DNA of 64,000 bases, from the NCBI GenBank assembly GCA_026401035.1, contig JAPLNR010000072.1, forward strand, positions 1 through 64,000, written 5' to 3'. The stretch comes from Planctomycetia bacterium. Its GTDB lineage: Bacteria; Planctomycetota; Planctomycetia; Pirellulales; UBA1268. How positions within the stretch are numbered: position 1 is the first letter of the stretch; the number at the start of each line of letters is the position of its first letter. The position numbers were made by a program, and so were the translations under genes. The notes under the pieces were generated by a model. It saw only the letters and a program-made list of their open reading frames with translations, searched no databases and was not told the DNA's origin. This document shows, in pieces, positions 48,205 through 58,867 of this stretch.

Positions 48205-49488
48205 ATGCGTTCACGCGACGTGGACCCAACGCGCATGCGAGATGTGGTGGCCGTGGTGCTGGCCGGAGGCAAGGGCGCGCGTCTCGATCCGCTGACCCGC
48301 GACCGGGCCAAGCCCGCCGTGCCGTTCGGCGGCAGCTATCGGATCATCGACTTCGCGCTCTCCAATTGCCTGAACAGCGGCCTGCGGCAGGTGCTGCTGC
48401 TCACGCAATACAAGGCGAGCAGCCTCGACCGCCATTTGAACCTCGGCTGGCACCGGTTCTTTTGCCGCGACCTCGGCGAACGCCTCGACGTGCTGCCCCC
48501 GCAGCAGCGGGTCGACGAAAACTGGTATCTCGGCACGGCCGACGCGGTCTACCAAAACATCTACTCGCTCGAGATGGCCGCGCCCCGGCTGGTCATCGTG
48601 CTCGCGGGCGACCACATCTACAAGATGAACTACCAGTCGCTCATCGACGCCCACGAGGAAAACGCCGCCGACGTGACGATCGGCGCGCTGCCCGTGCCGC
48701 GGGCCGATGCACGGGAGTTTGGGACGATGGAGGTCGACGCCTCCGGCCGCGTTCGCAAGTTTCGCGAGAAGGTCGTCGATCCGCCGGCGATCCCTGGCGA
48801 TCCGGGGATGTGCCTGGCATCGATGGGCATCTACTGCTTCTCGTGGCCCTTCCTTCTCGAACGGCTCAAGTTCGACGCCAATGAATCGGCCAGCCGCCAC
48901 GACTTTGGCCATGACCTGCTGCCCTCCGTGGTCGACACGCACGGCGTCTACGCCTTTCCGTTCCGCGACGAGAACCGCAAGCGCGACGCCTACTGGCGCG
49001 ACGTCGGCACCGTCGACGCCTACTTCGAGGCCAACATGGATCTGATCGACGTCGACCCGCAGCTCAACATGTACGACGAGCAGTGGCCGATCCGCACCCA
49101 CCACCCGGCCTATCCGCCGCCGAAGTTTGTCTTCGCGGGCGAGGGGCACGATGCCCGCCGCGGCGAGGCGACCGACAGCCTCGTCTGTCCCGGGGCGATC
49201 CTCTCGGGCGGTCGGGCGACGCGTTCGATCATCGGCCCCGGAGTTCGCGTCAACAGTTTTGCACGGATCGAAGACAGCATCCTGTTCGAAGGGGTCGACA
49301 TTGGTCGGCACGCCCAGGTGCGCAGGGCGATCATCGACAAGGGAGTCTGTGTGCCGCCCGGAATGACGATTGGCTTCGATCTCGAGCAGGATGTCGCCCG
49401 GGGGTTGACGGTTTCGCCGCAAGGCGTGACCGTGGTTCCAAAGGGTTACCAGTTCGAAGATGCCCCCCTCACCGCCCTCACCCGCTAA
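48205..49488 (+). CDS. glgC: glucose-1-phosphate adenylyltransferase
   Basis: VVLAGGKGARLDPLTRDRAKPAVPFGGSYRIIDFALSNCLNSG; DHIYKMNY; YWRDVGTVDAYFEANMDL. Confidence 0.95.
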   Translation: MRSRDVDPTRMRDVVAVVLAGGKGARLDPLTRDRAKPAVPFGGSYRIIDFALSNCLNSGLRQVLLLTQYKASSLDRHLNLGWHRFFCRDLGERLDVLPPQQRVDENWYLGTADAVYQNIYSLEMAAPRLVIVLAGDHIYKMNYQSLIDAHEENAADVTIGALPVPRADAREFGTMEVDASGRVRKFREKVVDPPAIPGDPGMCLASMGIYCFSWPFLLERLKFDANESASRHDFGHDLLPSVVDTHGVYAFPFRDENRKRDAYWRDVGTVDAYFEANMDLIDVDPQLNMYDEQWPIRTHHPAYPPPKFVFAGEGHDARRGEATDSLVCPGAILSGGRATRSIIGPGVRVNSFARIEDSILFEGVDIGRHAQVRRAIIDKGVCVPPGMTIGFDLEQDVARGLTVSPQGVTVVPKGYQFEDAPLTALTR

Positions 49489-49511
49489 CCGTCCCCCGCC
49501 CGCCCCGCATC

Positions 49512-50810
49512 ATGCCGAAGCGAAACCTTCTCCTCCTGTGCCTGCTCACGGTCGTCTGCGTTCTGGCCTGGACCGCCCGTGACCGTGGCGTGCACGGCCG
49601 CCACTTCGGCGAGGTGCTGGCGGCGATCGAGCGGTCGTATCTGGAACCGGTCGATCCCGAGACGCTCTTCGACGCCGCGATGGAGGGAGTCTTTGCAAAA
49701 CTCGACGAGCACTCGGCCTTTCTCGACAGCACGGCCCGGCAGGGGCTCGATGCGGCGCTCGACCAGGAATTTGGCGGCGTCGGCCTGGAACTGTCGGTCG
49801 ACGAGCGGGCAGGCACGCTCGTCGTCCAGAGCCCCATCCTGAACTCGCCGGCCTGGCGGGCCGGCATCGTGACGGGCGACCGGATTCTGTCGATCGACGG
49901 CGTCTCCGCCCGCGGCCTGAAATTCACGGAGGCGGTGGCGGCGCTGCGGGGACGTCCCGGCACCCCGGTGACGGTCACGGTCAACGATCTAGACCGTGTG
50001 GTCACGCTCGATCGTGAGGTCGTGCGCACCGAGAGCGTGCTCGGAGACCGCCGGCGGCCCGATGGATCATGGGAGTGGTTCGTGGAAGGAGAGCCGGGAA
50101 TCGCCTTCATCCGCATCACCGGGTTCGGCGACCACACGCTCGAGGAGTTGGACCGCACGATCGGCGAGATCAGCGGCACGCCCGGGCTGAATGGCGTCGT
50201 TCTCGATCTGCGCGGCAATCCCGGCGGACTGCTCGCCGTTGCCGTCGAGGCCTGTGATCGGTTTCTCGACGAGGGCGTGATCGTGTCGACGCGGGATCGC
50301 GTTGCCCGGCAGTCTGCGCTGCTCGACGTCCGGCGGGCCACGGCCGGCGCCGCTTTTCCGGGCGTGCCCCTGGTGGTGCTCATCGACGGTCTCACTGCGA
50401 GTGCCGGTGAAATCGTGGCGGCCTGCCTGCAGGACAATCGCCGCGCGGTCGTCGTCGGCAGCCGCTCGTTCGGCAAAGGCACCGTGCAGTCGATCCTGCC
50501 CCTCTCCGACGGCCGGAGCCTGCTCAAGCTCACGACGAGCGAATACCTGCGGCCGAGCAGCGTCAACATCCAGCGGCGCGAGGGCGATGCCGAGTGGGGC
50601 GTGTCGCCCGAGGCGAAGCACGAGATCAATCCGCCGGCCAAAACGCTCGAGGCGGTGAAGGCATGGCGGGCAGGCCGCGACGCGGTGTTGCCGCCCGATG
50701 CAACCGCACGTTCAGCCGAGCCGGCGTTGGACGAGGGACAGTCGGCGGCAACGCTGCCCCGGCAGGTCGACCCGGTCCTCGCCCGGGCGTTGGAAGTGCT
50801 CGCCCAGTAG
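49512..50810 (+). CDS. S41 family C-terminal processing peptidase with PDZ
   Basis: LDQEFGGVGLELSVDE ... GDRILSIDGVSARGL; VVLIDGLTASAGEIVAACLQDNRRAVVVGSRSFGKGTVQSI. Confidence 0.93.
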   Translation: MPKRNLLLLCLLTVVCVLAWTARDRGVHGRHFGEVLAAIERSYLEPVDPETLFDAAMEGVFAKLDEHSAFLDSTARQGLDAALDQEFGGVGLELSVDERAGTLVVQSPILNSPAWRAGIVTGDRILSIDGVSARGLKFTEAVAALRGRPGTPVTVTVNDLDRVVTLDREVVRTESVLGDRRRPDGSWEWFVEGEPGIAFIRITGFGDHTLEELDRTIGEISGTPGLNGVVLDLRGNPGGLLAVAVEACDRFLDEGVIVSTRDRVARQSALLDVRRATAGAAFPGVPLVVLIDGLTASAGEIVAACLQDNRRAVVVGSRSFGKGTVQSILPLSDGRSLLKLTTSEYLRPSSVNIQRREGDAEWGVSPEAKHEINPPAKTLEAVKAWRAGRDAVLPPDATARSAEPALDEGQSAATLPRQVDPVLARALEVLAQ

Positions 50811-50928
50811 GGCGGGCTGCAGGCTGACCGGATACCGGCCACCACAACTCACCGCTCGGGTTTAACGGGATCTTGATTCGTTTCTTGCCGCCGTGAGGAA
50901 GCTGTGGCACCGCTTGGCTTGAGGCCCG

Positions 50929-51168
50929 TCAAGGAGCCGACTGGGAGTCCTGCAGACGGAAAGGCTCGATCGAGGCCACGTGCAAGAGCGGGCAGATATC
51001 GAACTCTGCGGGCATACCGTCGTGGATGATGTCGGTGCTCACGAGGATGTCGTTGCGCAGCACCCAGGCCATCTCTGGATGGCGAACCTCGTACTCCTTG
51101 CCACTCGACATCACAAGTCTAAAAGGGGATGACCGGCTGCTGCCGCTGACTCGCGCTCGCACATCCAT
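50929..51168 (-). CDS. small conserved hypothetical protein
   Basis: PFRLVMSSGKEYEVRHPEMAWVLRNDILVSTD ... LHVASIEPF. Confidence 0.6.
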   Translation of the reverse strand: MDVRARVSGSSRSSPFRLVMSSGKEYEVRHPEMAWVLRNDILVSTDIIHDGMPAEFDICPLLHVASIEPFRLQDSQSAP

Positions 51169-51205
51169 CAAACTGTAGGCGGGGCAAGTAAATAATTGCC
51201 GAATC

Positions 51206-51607
51206 TCACTTCCGTGTGGTTGGCGGTGACTTTTCGGGCACGACGATGTCGAGTATCGACGTCCCCTTGGAGATTTCAGTCTTGAATGTATGTGGTGGGA
51301 ACAGCGGCACGCCCAGAAATGATTCCCCCTCTTGAATGCCTGAAAGACCGGTGACCTGCACGATGACCGGCCCGCTGACCGCACCGAACTGGGGCCTCGT
51401 GGCGTATTGCCCCTTCTCGATGGCGGCGATCGCTTGAGGCCCGCGGTTCGAACGCTCCGAATCGGGTTCGATCGTGATCATGCCGACCGGCACCGGCTTG
51501 TTGCGCCAGGTGACAAAGCCCTGGACCCGACTCAGCCCTTTGTCACGACCGCACCCCGCCAACGTAACGGCGAGAATCGCGGCCACGCCGCCGAGGTGCC
51601 TCACCAT
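51206..51607 (-). CDS. small lipoprotein, DUF1559-operon partner
   Basis: Lipobox LAVTLAGCGRD; VQGFVTWRNKPVPVGMITIEPD; overlaps the stop of the upstream gene. Confidence 0.75.
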   Translation of the reverse strand: MVRHLGGVAAILAVTLAGCGRDKGLSRVQGFVTWRNKPVPVGMITIEPDSERSNRGPQAIAAIEKGQYATRPQFGAVSGPVIVQVTGLSGIQEGESFLGVPLFPPHTFKTEISKGTSILDIVVPEKSPPTTRK

Positions 51608-52671
51608 GGCAGCGTTTCCATGAGTGCACCATCTGCGCGTTGGCCCAGACGACGGTAGAGATTGATGTCGATCATCTCGTCGATGAATTTCGTCGCTCCA
51701 TCCGCTAGGGCCATGTGGCAGCCGCCGGGATGAAAGCTGCCAAAGGCTGATACCTGATTTAATCCGGGATTGCATTCCGCGGCCATCAACGGCGGCGCCT
51801 TGGTCATGTCGGTGCAGCCGGATGCGTTGATCCCGGTTTTCGATGTCGAGGCCGCGGTGGCCCCGAGTGCAAAGGTGGTGTTACTGCTGCAACTCCACAA
51901 TCTCGCTCCTCCGGCCCATGACGGACGGCTGACGCGGTCCACGGGGAAGTCGGGCTTGTAAGCGGCCCAGGCAACCTCGCTCGCTAATTGAAATTGATAA
52001 CGCGTTTCTCCGAGGAGGAACGTGTTCGACGTTCCATCGAGAATACTGCCCTCGGTGACCCGGCCATTGATAGGGATGATGCCGTTGTTGTAGTAGAGGA
52101 GCCCGTTACTGGTGCCCAGCCATGCGTAGCCATTCTTTGGCGTCTTTCCGGACGGCGGTGCCGACCAGGCGCCGCCGCCCGAGACACCGAAATAGTTCGT
52201 GTTCGGCACGTCGGGTAGGCTCGCCGGGTCCGACGGACACTGAAACGCCGTGTTTGGCGTGTAGGCCGCCGTGCGATTCGTCACGTTCCAGCCCACGTAA
52301 GCGCCATCGAAGCCGGCCGCGGCGTTGAACGAGTTGTAGCGATTGATGTCATCGAGATAGGGCAGTACCTGCACGGTCCAAGCGGGCCCCTGATCATTAC
52401 TGAAATCTGGCATCCCACTACCGCAGGTGAGGTAGGCGTTCGACGATGCCGATTGAAAAGTCTTGCTCGTGAAAGCGGACGGAAATGCTGCTTGGGCATT
52501 CCGAAAGAGGAGGCATGCTTTGCCAAGTTGCGCGATCTTGTTCATGCAACTAACGCGGCGGGCGGACTCGCGGGCCGACTGCACCGCTGGCAGAAGGAGT
52601 CCAACCAATAGGCCAATGATGGCGATCGTGGCCAGGAGTTCCACCAAGGTGAATCCCGGATATTTTTTCAT
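51601..52671 (-). CDS. DUF1559 prepilin-like protein
   Basis: GFTLVELLATIAIIGLLVGLLLPAVQSARESARRVSCMNKI; C-terminal SFHPGGCHMALADGATKFI. Confidence 0.93.
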   Translation of the reverse strand: MKKYPGFTLVELLATIAIIGLLVGLLLPAVQSARESARRVSCMNKIAQLGKACLLFRNAQAAFPSAFTSKTFQSASSNAYLTCGSGMPDFSNDQGPAWTVQVLPYLDDINRYNSFNAAAGFDGAYVGWNVTNRTAAYTPNTAFQCPSDPASLPDVPNTNYFGVSGGGAWSAPPSGKTPKNGYAWLGTSNGLLYYNNGIIPINGRVTEGSILDGTSNTFLLGETRYQFQLASEVAWAAYKPDFPVDRVSRPSWAGGARLWSCSSNTTFALGATAASTSKTGINASGCTDMTKAPPLMAAECNPGLNQVSAFGSFHPGGCHMALADGATKFIDEMIDINLYRRLGQRADGALMETLPW

Positions 52672-52721
52672 AATCGTAAACGGCCGCGTAGTCCGCTTCA
52701 TTCTGCAGCGAAACCGGTCTG

Positions 52722-55329
52722 TTATTGCTCTTGGGAACCAGGCAGGAAATCAGCCAAGGATTGGCGGCGCCGCCTCGAGAGTGACCAGCCGGCGAGGGCG
52801 ATGCCGATGCCGGCGGCCACGATAGTCCCTGGTTCGGGCACCACGATCACGCTGGCGGCGATCGTGAGGTCCCGGCGCTGGGTCGCGCCAGACAGGTTCT
52901 GGTTGTCGGAGAACGAGAGCGTGAAGTTCTTCGAGAAAGTACCCTGGCCGTTCGGCGTGAACGTGAACTGATAGCCAGCCGTGCTGCTCGCAGCGAGATC
53001 CAGGAGCGACGAGAGACCCGATGAAAATCCGTCGCCGTCGGCAGTCCAGTCCGTGAGGTCGAGGCCGGCTGTGAGATTCGCGCCGGCCAGGGCCGCGAGA
53101 TTTGTGAGCGAGTAGCTGAAGGTTTGCAGGCCGCTGGACGGGTCGATACTGCCGAAGTTGATCGAGAGCGTCGTGCCCGAGAACCCGAGGAAGGCGGGCG
53201 TCGCATGATCCAAGACGGCCACGCTCACCGATCCGGTGCCCGTCGTCGTGATCGCATTTGGATCGCTCACCGTAAATAAGCCGGTCTGGTTGCCGACAGT
53301 GGCGCCGGTGAAGAAGAGTCCTGCGACGGTGCCACTCGTCGAGTCTGCAGTCGCCGTGCCGGCGCTGGCCCCCGACACGTTCGAGCCGCTGACGCTTGCG
53401 AACGAGAGGGTGGCACCGCCGGTGGGCGTTGTATTCGCCACAGAGTAAGTGATTGCCGCCGAGCCACCTGTGATGATCTGGGCAGTTGCCGAGGCTGTTA
53501 CCGTGCCAATGTCGGCCTTCCGTTGCACGAACAGGTTTACGGTGGTGGCCGTATTTGTGAGCGAGTAAAGAAAGTCCGCGTTCGGCGTCGTGCCGATCGC
53601 CATGCTGCCGGTGCCCGAGAGCGAGCCGCTGCCGCCGGTGGCATAGTCGAAGATCCGGTAGGTGCGGCTGCCAAAAGTGTCGAACGCGGGCGACGCGATC
53701 ACGTTGAGCGTGCCGCCGAGGGTGAGGCTGCCGGCCACGCGGGTGAGGTCGTTGATGCCGCTGCCCACGGCGGCGTCTGTGCCATTGATCTCATAGCTCG
53801 TGATGCTCGACGCTCCGAGCACAAGGTCCCCGCCGGAGATGGTGAGCGTACCGGGGCTGTTGCCGGCGGCCAGTGTGCCATTGATCGTGAGCACCTTGCC
53901 GGCGGCCATCTGGATTGTGCCGATGCCTTTCAACGTCTGGCCGGAGCCAAACGAGAAGCCGCCGGTCTTCGCGGTCAGGTTGAGCACGGCACCCGTTGAT
54001 CCGGCGTTGCCGACCGTGATAGTGGGGCTCAAATCGAACGAACCGCTCGCGCCTAGCGCTAGCGTACCGGCCGAAATAGTGGTGGCTCCGGAGTACGTGT
54101 TGGCAGCCGACAGCGTCAGCGTGGCTGCACCGCCCTTGGTGAGCGTTACCGAGCCTGCGCCATTCCGGATGACGCCGGCGAATGTGCCGCTGCCGGTGTT
54201 GTTGACGGAGAGTGTGGCGAAGCCGCTACCGCTTTCGATGAAATGGTTGGTATTGCCCCCATTGAGTCCGGTGACAGCGATTGCTTTGCCATTGAGGTCG
54301 ACAATCAGGAATGTTGACCCGCTTAAGGCAGTTGGCGTCAAGGTGAGGGGGCCGGAGCCGAAGGCGTAGTCACTACCGGCGACGAGCTTTGAAGTGGCCC
54401 CTGCTGTAGAAGTCGGAGTGAATTTGAGCCCACCAGTGAAGGAGTTGCTTCCGCTCAGGGTGGTCGTTGTGGACAAAGAGTCACACACTAAAGTCAACTC
54501 CCGAGCCGTCTCGTAATCGCTGATGTTACCGGCCAACGTCAAGCCCGCGCTGCGGGTGACGATCGAAGCGTTGCCGGAAAGCCTGATGCTCCCGCTGATT
54601 GTGGCAGTGCCGGAGGCGTAAAAACTGAGGGGGCCACGGTTGCCAACCCCGAACCCATTGATGTCGAAAGATGTTGCTGCCGAGATGGAATAAGGATTCC
54701 AAAAGCGAAGGGTATTGGCATTGCCGACCGTTATCTGAGTCGCCCCAAGCAGAGTGTTTGCTCCATTCACTCCCGCCAATAGATTGGAACCGCTGACAGT
54801 TACCGAGCCACCGATACTGTTGGAGCCGCCGAGGCTAAGATTCAGAATACTGGCAGAGGACCCCGATATGGTCAGGTTGCTACCGGCATCAGTCACGAGT
54901 CGGGAGCTGACAATCGGAGTCCCGTTGGAGCTGGCCGTGATCGTCGGGGCCGCAGTTTGCAGGGCGATGACGCCCCCAGTGAGCGTATAGTTCCCTGAGG
55001 AAGGGTTTACGAAAGAGAGCCCAGTCGGAGTCACCGTGCCGGTGATAGTTACCGTGCCCGCCGTGCCTGATGTACCGCCACCGAACTTGGCGATATCGCC
55101 GGCGTTGGTCGTGTTGTTCCACACAACTGAACCGGAACCATCTGAACGGCCCAGAAGTGGCGGTCCATGCGCCAGTGCCATCCGTGATGATGGCGTCAGG
55201 TGCGACCGTCGTGTCCCAGTTCAGGGTTGCCGCACGGGTCGGCGCGAGAAGCGTGACTAGCAAGCAGACTGCTGGAAGCGAGTGGATCGAAATGATCCGC
55301 CCGGCTTTCGAACTTGTCCGATGAAGCAT
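52722..55329 (-). CDS. PEP-CTERM protein with autotransporter-associated beta-strand repeats; reading frame interrupted near 55150
   Basis: VVPEPGTIVAAGIGIALAGWSLSRRRR; repeats TKGGAATLTLSAANTYSGATTISAGTLALG; signal peptide lies in a different frame (54889-55329 ORF). Confidence 0.85.
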
Positions 55330-55399
55330 GCTCGATTCCCCCCCGACGATGGATTAAAGTCGTGTCAACACGAAAGAGGCCATCGGTCGACACATTAGC

Positions 55400-55428
55400 A
55401 GCATATGTGGGTGTTTGGAACGTGTCAA
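55400..55428 (-). promoter_or_regulatory. candidate sigma70 promoter for the PEP-CTERM gene: TTGACA-17-TATGCT
   Basis: Minus-strand -35 at 55423-55428, -10 at 55400-55405, 17-nt spacer. Confidence 0.6.
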
Positions 55429-55477
55429 CTCTTCGGAATAAAAATTCGTCGGTGATGTTGAACGGCTTCGGAGGCCT

Positions 55478-55500
55478 AAAAAAAGAGCTTTTGCCGCTCT
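55478..55500 (-). terminator. candidate terminator of the GntR gene
   Basis: Minus strand AGAGCGGCAAAAGCTCTTTTTTT. Confidence 0.7.
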
Positions 55501-55615
55501 CGGTGGGGGCGGCGATCGGCAGACGCGGCCGCTCAGACCGTGTCGCCAGGAAAACGGCCGCGTTGCGGCGTCGATTCCTGCCGAGATGACAGTGCGTTGG
55601 GCCTGATCTTGCGAA

Positions 55616-56740
55616 TCACAGTCGGCGGGTCGATTCCCTTTCCACAATCGATTGCTCGATCCGCAAGGTTCGTTGTTCAGGGGCATCGCCGAGGCAGGCG
55701 GCCTTGAGGAGGCTCAGCGCCTCGCGGGCCGCGGTCTCCGCATTGCCCTGAACCACCGTGAGGGCCGGATTGGTGAATTCGGAAAGCTTATTTTCGCCCG
55801 CATGGGCAATCACGCTGACATCGCCGGGCACCTGAATGCCCAGTTCCCTGAGCGCCCGGAGTGCAGCAAGCGCGCCGGTCCAGTGGAGGCAGAAGAGGCC
55901 GGTCGCGTCGAGCTTGTTGCCATTTTGGTAGAGCCAGCGGCGGAGCTTTTCATAGGAGCCCAGGATGGAATCGAGGCCGGGCTTCACCGAGCCATCGATT
56001 ACCAATCGCTCTGGAAGTTTTTCCCCCGTCTCCCGCATCGCCTGCTCCCAGCCGGCAAGCCGGTTGTTCATCCGTAGGAGTGGCGGCTCGCTCAAAAATG
56101 CCGCGATCCGCTTGTGTCCGAGTTTTTGCAGGTATTGCGTGGCCAGATAGCCCGCTGAGTGGTCGTCGTCGGCGACGCACATCATGCCGTCGGCCAGTTC
56201 TTCCTCGAAGAGCATCACGGCGGGCGTCGCCGTCTGCTTGAGGAGGGCGGCGAGGTTGGTGGGCATCGACGAGGGCAGGATCACGACCGCGTCATGCGCC
56301 TCGATCGCAGGCTGGAGGTTCGCGGTACCGCCTGCCCCCCATTCGGAGCCGTAATGCACCGACTCGATCGAAAACCGCTGACGGCGAGCCTCGTCGACGA
56401 GGGCCTGGTTCATAGTATTGTAGTCGGGCGAACTCCAATTGGGGCAGAGTACGAGCACACTCAAAACCGTGTCGCGGTTCTTCGCGCGACCAACGGCGAC
56501 GAGCCGCTTCTTGCCGGGGATCTTCGTGATCAGCCCACGGGACCGGAGGTGTCGGATCGCATGCACGACCGTGCCCTGCGACACCCCAAATCGCTCCATC
56601 AATTCCAGTACCGGGCTGATGGGAGTTCCTGGGGCCATGTGCCGAATCTCACGATCCATGGCCTCCGCCATGAGCGCGTGCTTGGGTTTGGAGCCGTTGT
56701 CGGGGAGCGGTTTCGTGGTCGCTTTTTTGATCGAGTGCAT
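55616..56740 (-). CDS. GntR-type HTH / LacI-type sensor transcriptional regulator
   Basis: MERFGVSQGTVVHAIRHLRSRGLITKIPGKKRLVAV; DDHSAGYLATQYLQKLGHKRIAAFLSE; VPGDVSVIAHAGE. Confidence 0.9.
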   Translation of the reverse strand: MHSIKKATTKPLPDNGSKPKHALMAEAMDREIRHMAPGTPISPVLELMERFGVSQGTVVHAIRHLRSRGLITKIPGKKRLVAVGRAKNRDTVLSVLVLCPNWSSPDYNTMNQALVDEARRQRFSIESVHYGSEWGAGGTANLQPAIEAHDAVVILPSSMPTNLAALLKQTATPAVMLFEEELADGMMCVADDDHSAGYLATQYLQKLGHKRIAAFLSEPPLLRMNNRLAGWEQAMRETGEKLPERLVIDGSVKPGLDSILGSYEKLRRWLYQNGNKLDATGLFCLHWTGALAALRALRELGIQVPGDVSVIAHAGENKLSEFTNPALTVVQGNAETAAREALSLLKAACLGDAPEQRTLRIEQSIVERESTRRL

Positions 56741-56782
56741 GGAACTTAGGCTATTTGGTTGATATTCTTGTCGATCTATCGG

Positions 56783-56811
56783 ATGTTATGTGTCAGTATG
56801 GAATATGTCAA
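56783..56811 (-). promoter_or_regulatory. candidate sigma70 promoter for the GntR gene: TTGACA-17-TAACAT
   Basis: Minus-strand -35 at 56806-56811, -10 at 56783-56788. Confidence 0.6.
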
Positions 56812-56839
56812 CACGATGCGAAGGAAGGACCCTGTTGTG

Positions 56840-58867
56840 ATGAGAATGAGTATTCAACAGTTCTTCGTGCTCATGGCTAGCGCATCGTTGAGCCTGTTGC
56901 CGATGGCCGCGGATGCCAGGCCCATTCCGGCAGGCATGTTTGGCGATCACGCTGTACTGCAAAGGGAGTGTGTCGTGCCCGTGTGGGGCATGGCCGATGC
57001 CGGCGAAAAAGTGACCGTTTCGTTTGGCGGCAAGGATTTCACAGTGGTCGCGGGCCCGGATGGCCAGTGGCGGGTGCAGTTTGATTCCATGCCGGCATCC
57101 TCGGAACCGCGCGACATGGTGATCCGCGGCGAAAGTGGTGAGCCGGTCACGCTCACGGACATCCTGGTGGGCGATGTCTGGCTCTGCTCCGGGCAGTCGA
57201 ACATGGGCTGGAACGTCGAATCGTCGTTGAACCCGGCAGAGGATATCGCGACCGCGAATTACCCAGCGCTCCGGCAGTTCCGGGCTGCGGAGCGGTCGTC
57301 GCTGACCCCGGTTTCGGAGGTGAAAGGGAATTGGGAGCGGTGCTCGCCGCAAACGGTCGGTAAGTTTTCCGGCGTTGGCTATTTCTTCGCGCGGGAACTC
57401 CACAAAGACCTCGATGTCCCGATCGGAATTTTCATCAGCGCCGTGGGCGCGACGCCGGCCGAGGCGTGGACACGGTTGGAGGCTCTCCAGAAGCTTCCCG
57501 ACATCGGCCAGCGGGCGGCAGCGGAGATCGCGAAGATCCAATCGCAGCAGGAGGACAACCGGCGGTTTCTGGTGGAGCGGGCTGCCTGGGAGGAAAAACA
57601 TGGCGTAACGCCGCCGCCGGTGGCCGAGGCCGCAAAGGGCTGGGCCGCCCCCGACCTCGACACGGGCGACTGGCAGGCGGTCACGTTTCCGGGCCAGTGG
57701 AAAAACTTCGGGCTCAAAAGCGGCGGGGTGTTTTGGATCCGCAAGGAGTTCGACCTGCCCGCCGAGGCGTTGAAACACCCCCACATCATCATCGGGCTCA
57801 ACTGGGCGAGCGAGCAGTACGACACCGTGTTTCTCAACGGTGAGAAGGTGGCAGAACTCGTCGAGAAGCCGCCGACGTTCTACACGGCGCAGCGAACGTA
57901 TTACGTGCCGGTGAGGTTTGCGAAACCTGGCCGCAACGTCGTGGCCGTGCGGTTCGTCGCTGCCACCGAGCACACCGGCATGCATCAATGGGGCAAGGGG
58001 GTTTTTCCATTCGCCGGCTTGAAAGACATCGACAACCACTGGCTCATGAAGGTCGAGTCGACCTTCCCGCGACTGCCGTCCGAGGCACTCGCGTCACGGC
58101 CGAAGCCCAACGGCCTCAACAGTAGGGCGGTTTCCTCGTCGCTCTACAACGGCATGATCGTGCCGCTCATGCCGATGGCGATCAAAGGGGTGATCTGGTA
58201 CCAGGGGGAGAGCAACGTGACGCGGCCCAAGGAGTATCGCGATCTGCTTTCCGCGCTGATCGAGGACTGGCGCGAGCGTTGGGGCCAGGGCGATTTTCCC
58301 TTTTACATCGTGCAGTTGGCCAACTATTACGGTGCGCCCAAGGAGCCGGCTGACAGTGGCGTGGCCCGCGTGCGCGAGGGGCAACTTCAAGTGGCCCAGA
58401 ATGTGCCGGGTACCGGCCTCGCCGTGGCGATCGACATCGGTGAGGAAAGCATCCATCCCCGCAACAAGCAGGACGTGGGCAAGCGGCTGGCGCTTCAGGC
58501 GTTGCACCACACGTATGGTCGTGCGGTGACCTGCAACGGGCCGATCTATCGCGGCATGGCCGTGGAGGGCGACACGGTCCGCCTCTCGTTCGATCACGTC
58601 GCAGGGGGACTCATCGCGAAAAATGGGCCGCTCACGTGGTTCGCCATCGCCGGCGATGACAAGAAATTCGTCTGGGCCGACGCGAAGATCGACGGCGAGA
58701 CCGTGGTCGTCACGAGCTCGCAGGTTCCCGAGCCTGTCGCCGTGCGGTTCGCCTGGGCGGACAATCCCGAGGGCTTCAATCTTTACAATGCCGCCGGTCT
58801 ACCGATGTCGCCGTTCCGAACCGACGATTGGCCGGTTTCGGGTGATTCCGGGAAATCGCAACCATGA
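56840..58867 (+). CDS. sialate O-acetylesterase
   Basis: MFGDHAVLQRECVVPVWGMADAGEKVTVSF; DVWLCSGQSNMGWNVESS; VIWYQGESNVTRPKEYRDLLSALIEDWRERWGQGDFPFYIVQLA. Confidence 0.94.
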   Translation: MRMSIQQFFVLMASASLSLLPMAADARPIPAGMFGDHAVLQRECVVPVWGMADAGEKVTVSFGGKDFTVVAGPDGQWRVQFDSMPASSEPRDMVIRGESGEPVTLTDILVGDVWLCSGQSNMGWNVESSLNPAEDIATANYPALRQFRAAERSSLTPVSEVKGNWERCSPQTVGKFSGVGYFFARELHKDLDVPIGIFISAVGATPAEAWTRLEALQKLPDIGQRAAAEIAKIQSQQEDNRRFLVERAAWEEKHGVTPPPVAEAAKGWAAPDLDTGDWQAVTFPGQWKNFGLKSGGVFWIRKEFDLPAEALKHPHIIIGLNWASEQYDTVFLNGEKVAELVEKPPTFYTAQRTYYVPVRFAKPGRNVVAVRFVAATEHTGMHQWGKGVFPFAGLKDIDNHWLMKVESTFPRLPSEALASRPKPNGLNSRAVSSSLYNGMIVPLMPMAIKGVIWYQGESNVTRPKEYRDLLSALIEDWRERWGQGDFPFYIVQLANYYGAPKEPADSGVARVREGQLQVAQNVPGTGLAVAIDIGEESIHPRNKQDVGKRLALQALHHTYGRAVTCNGPIYRGMAVEGDTVRLSFDHVAGGLIAKNGPLTWFAIAGDDKKFVWADAKIDGETVVVTSSQVPEPVAVRFAWADNPEGFNLYNAAGLPMSPFRTDDWPVSGDSGKSQP

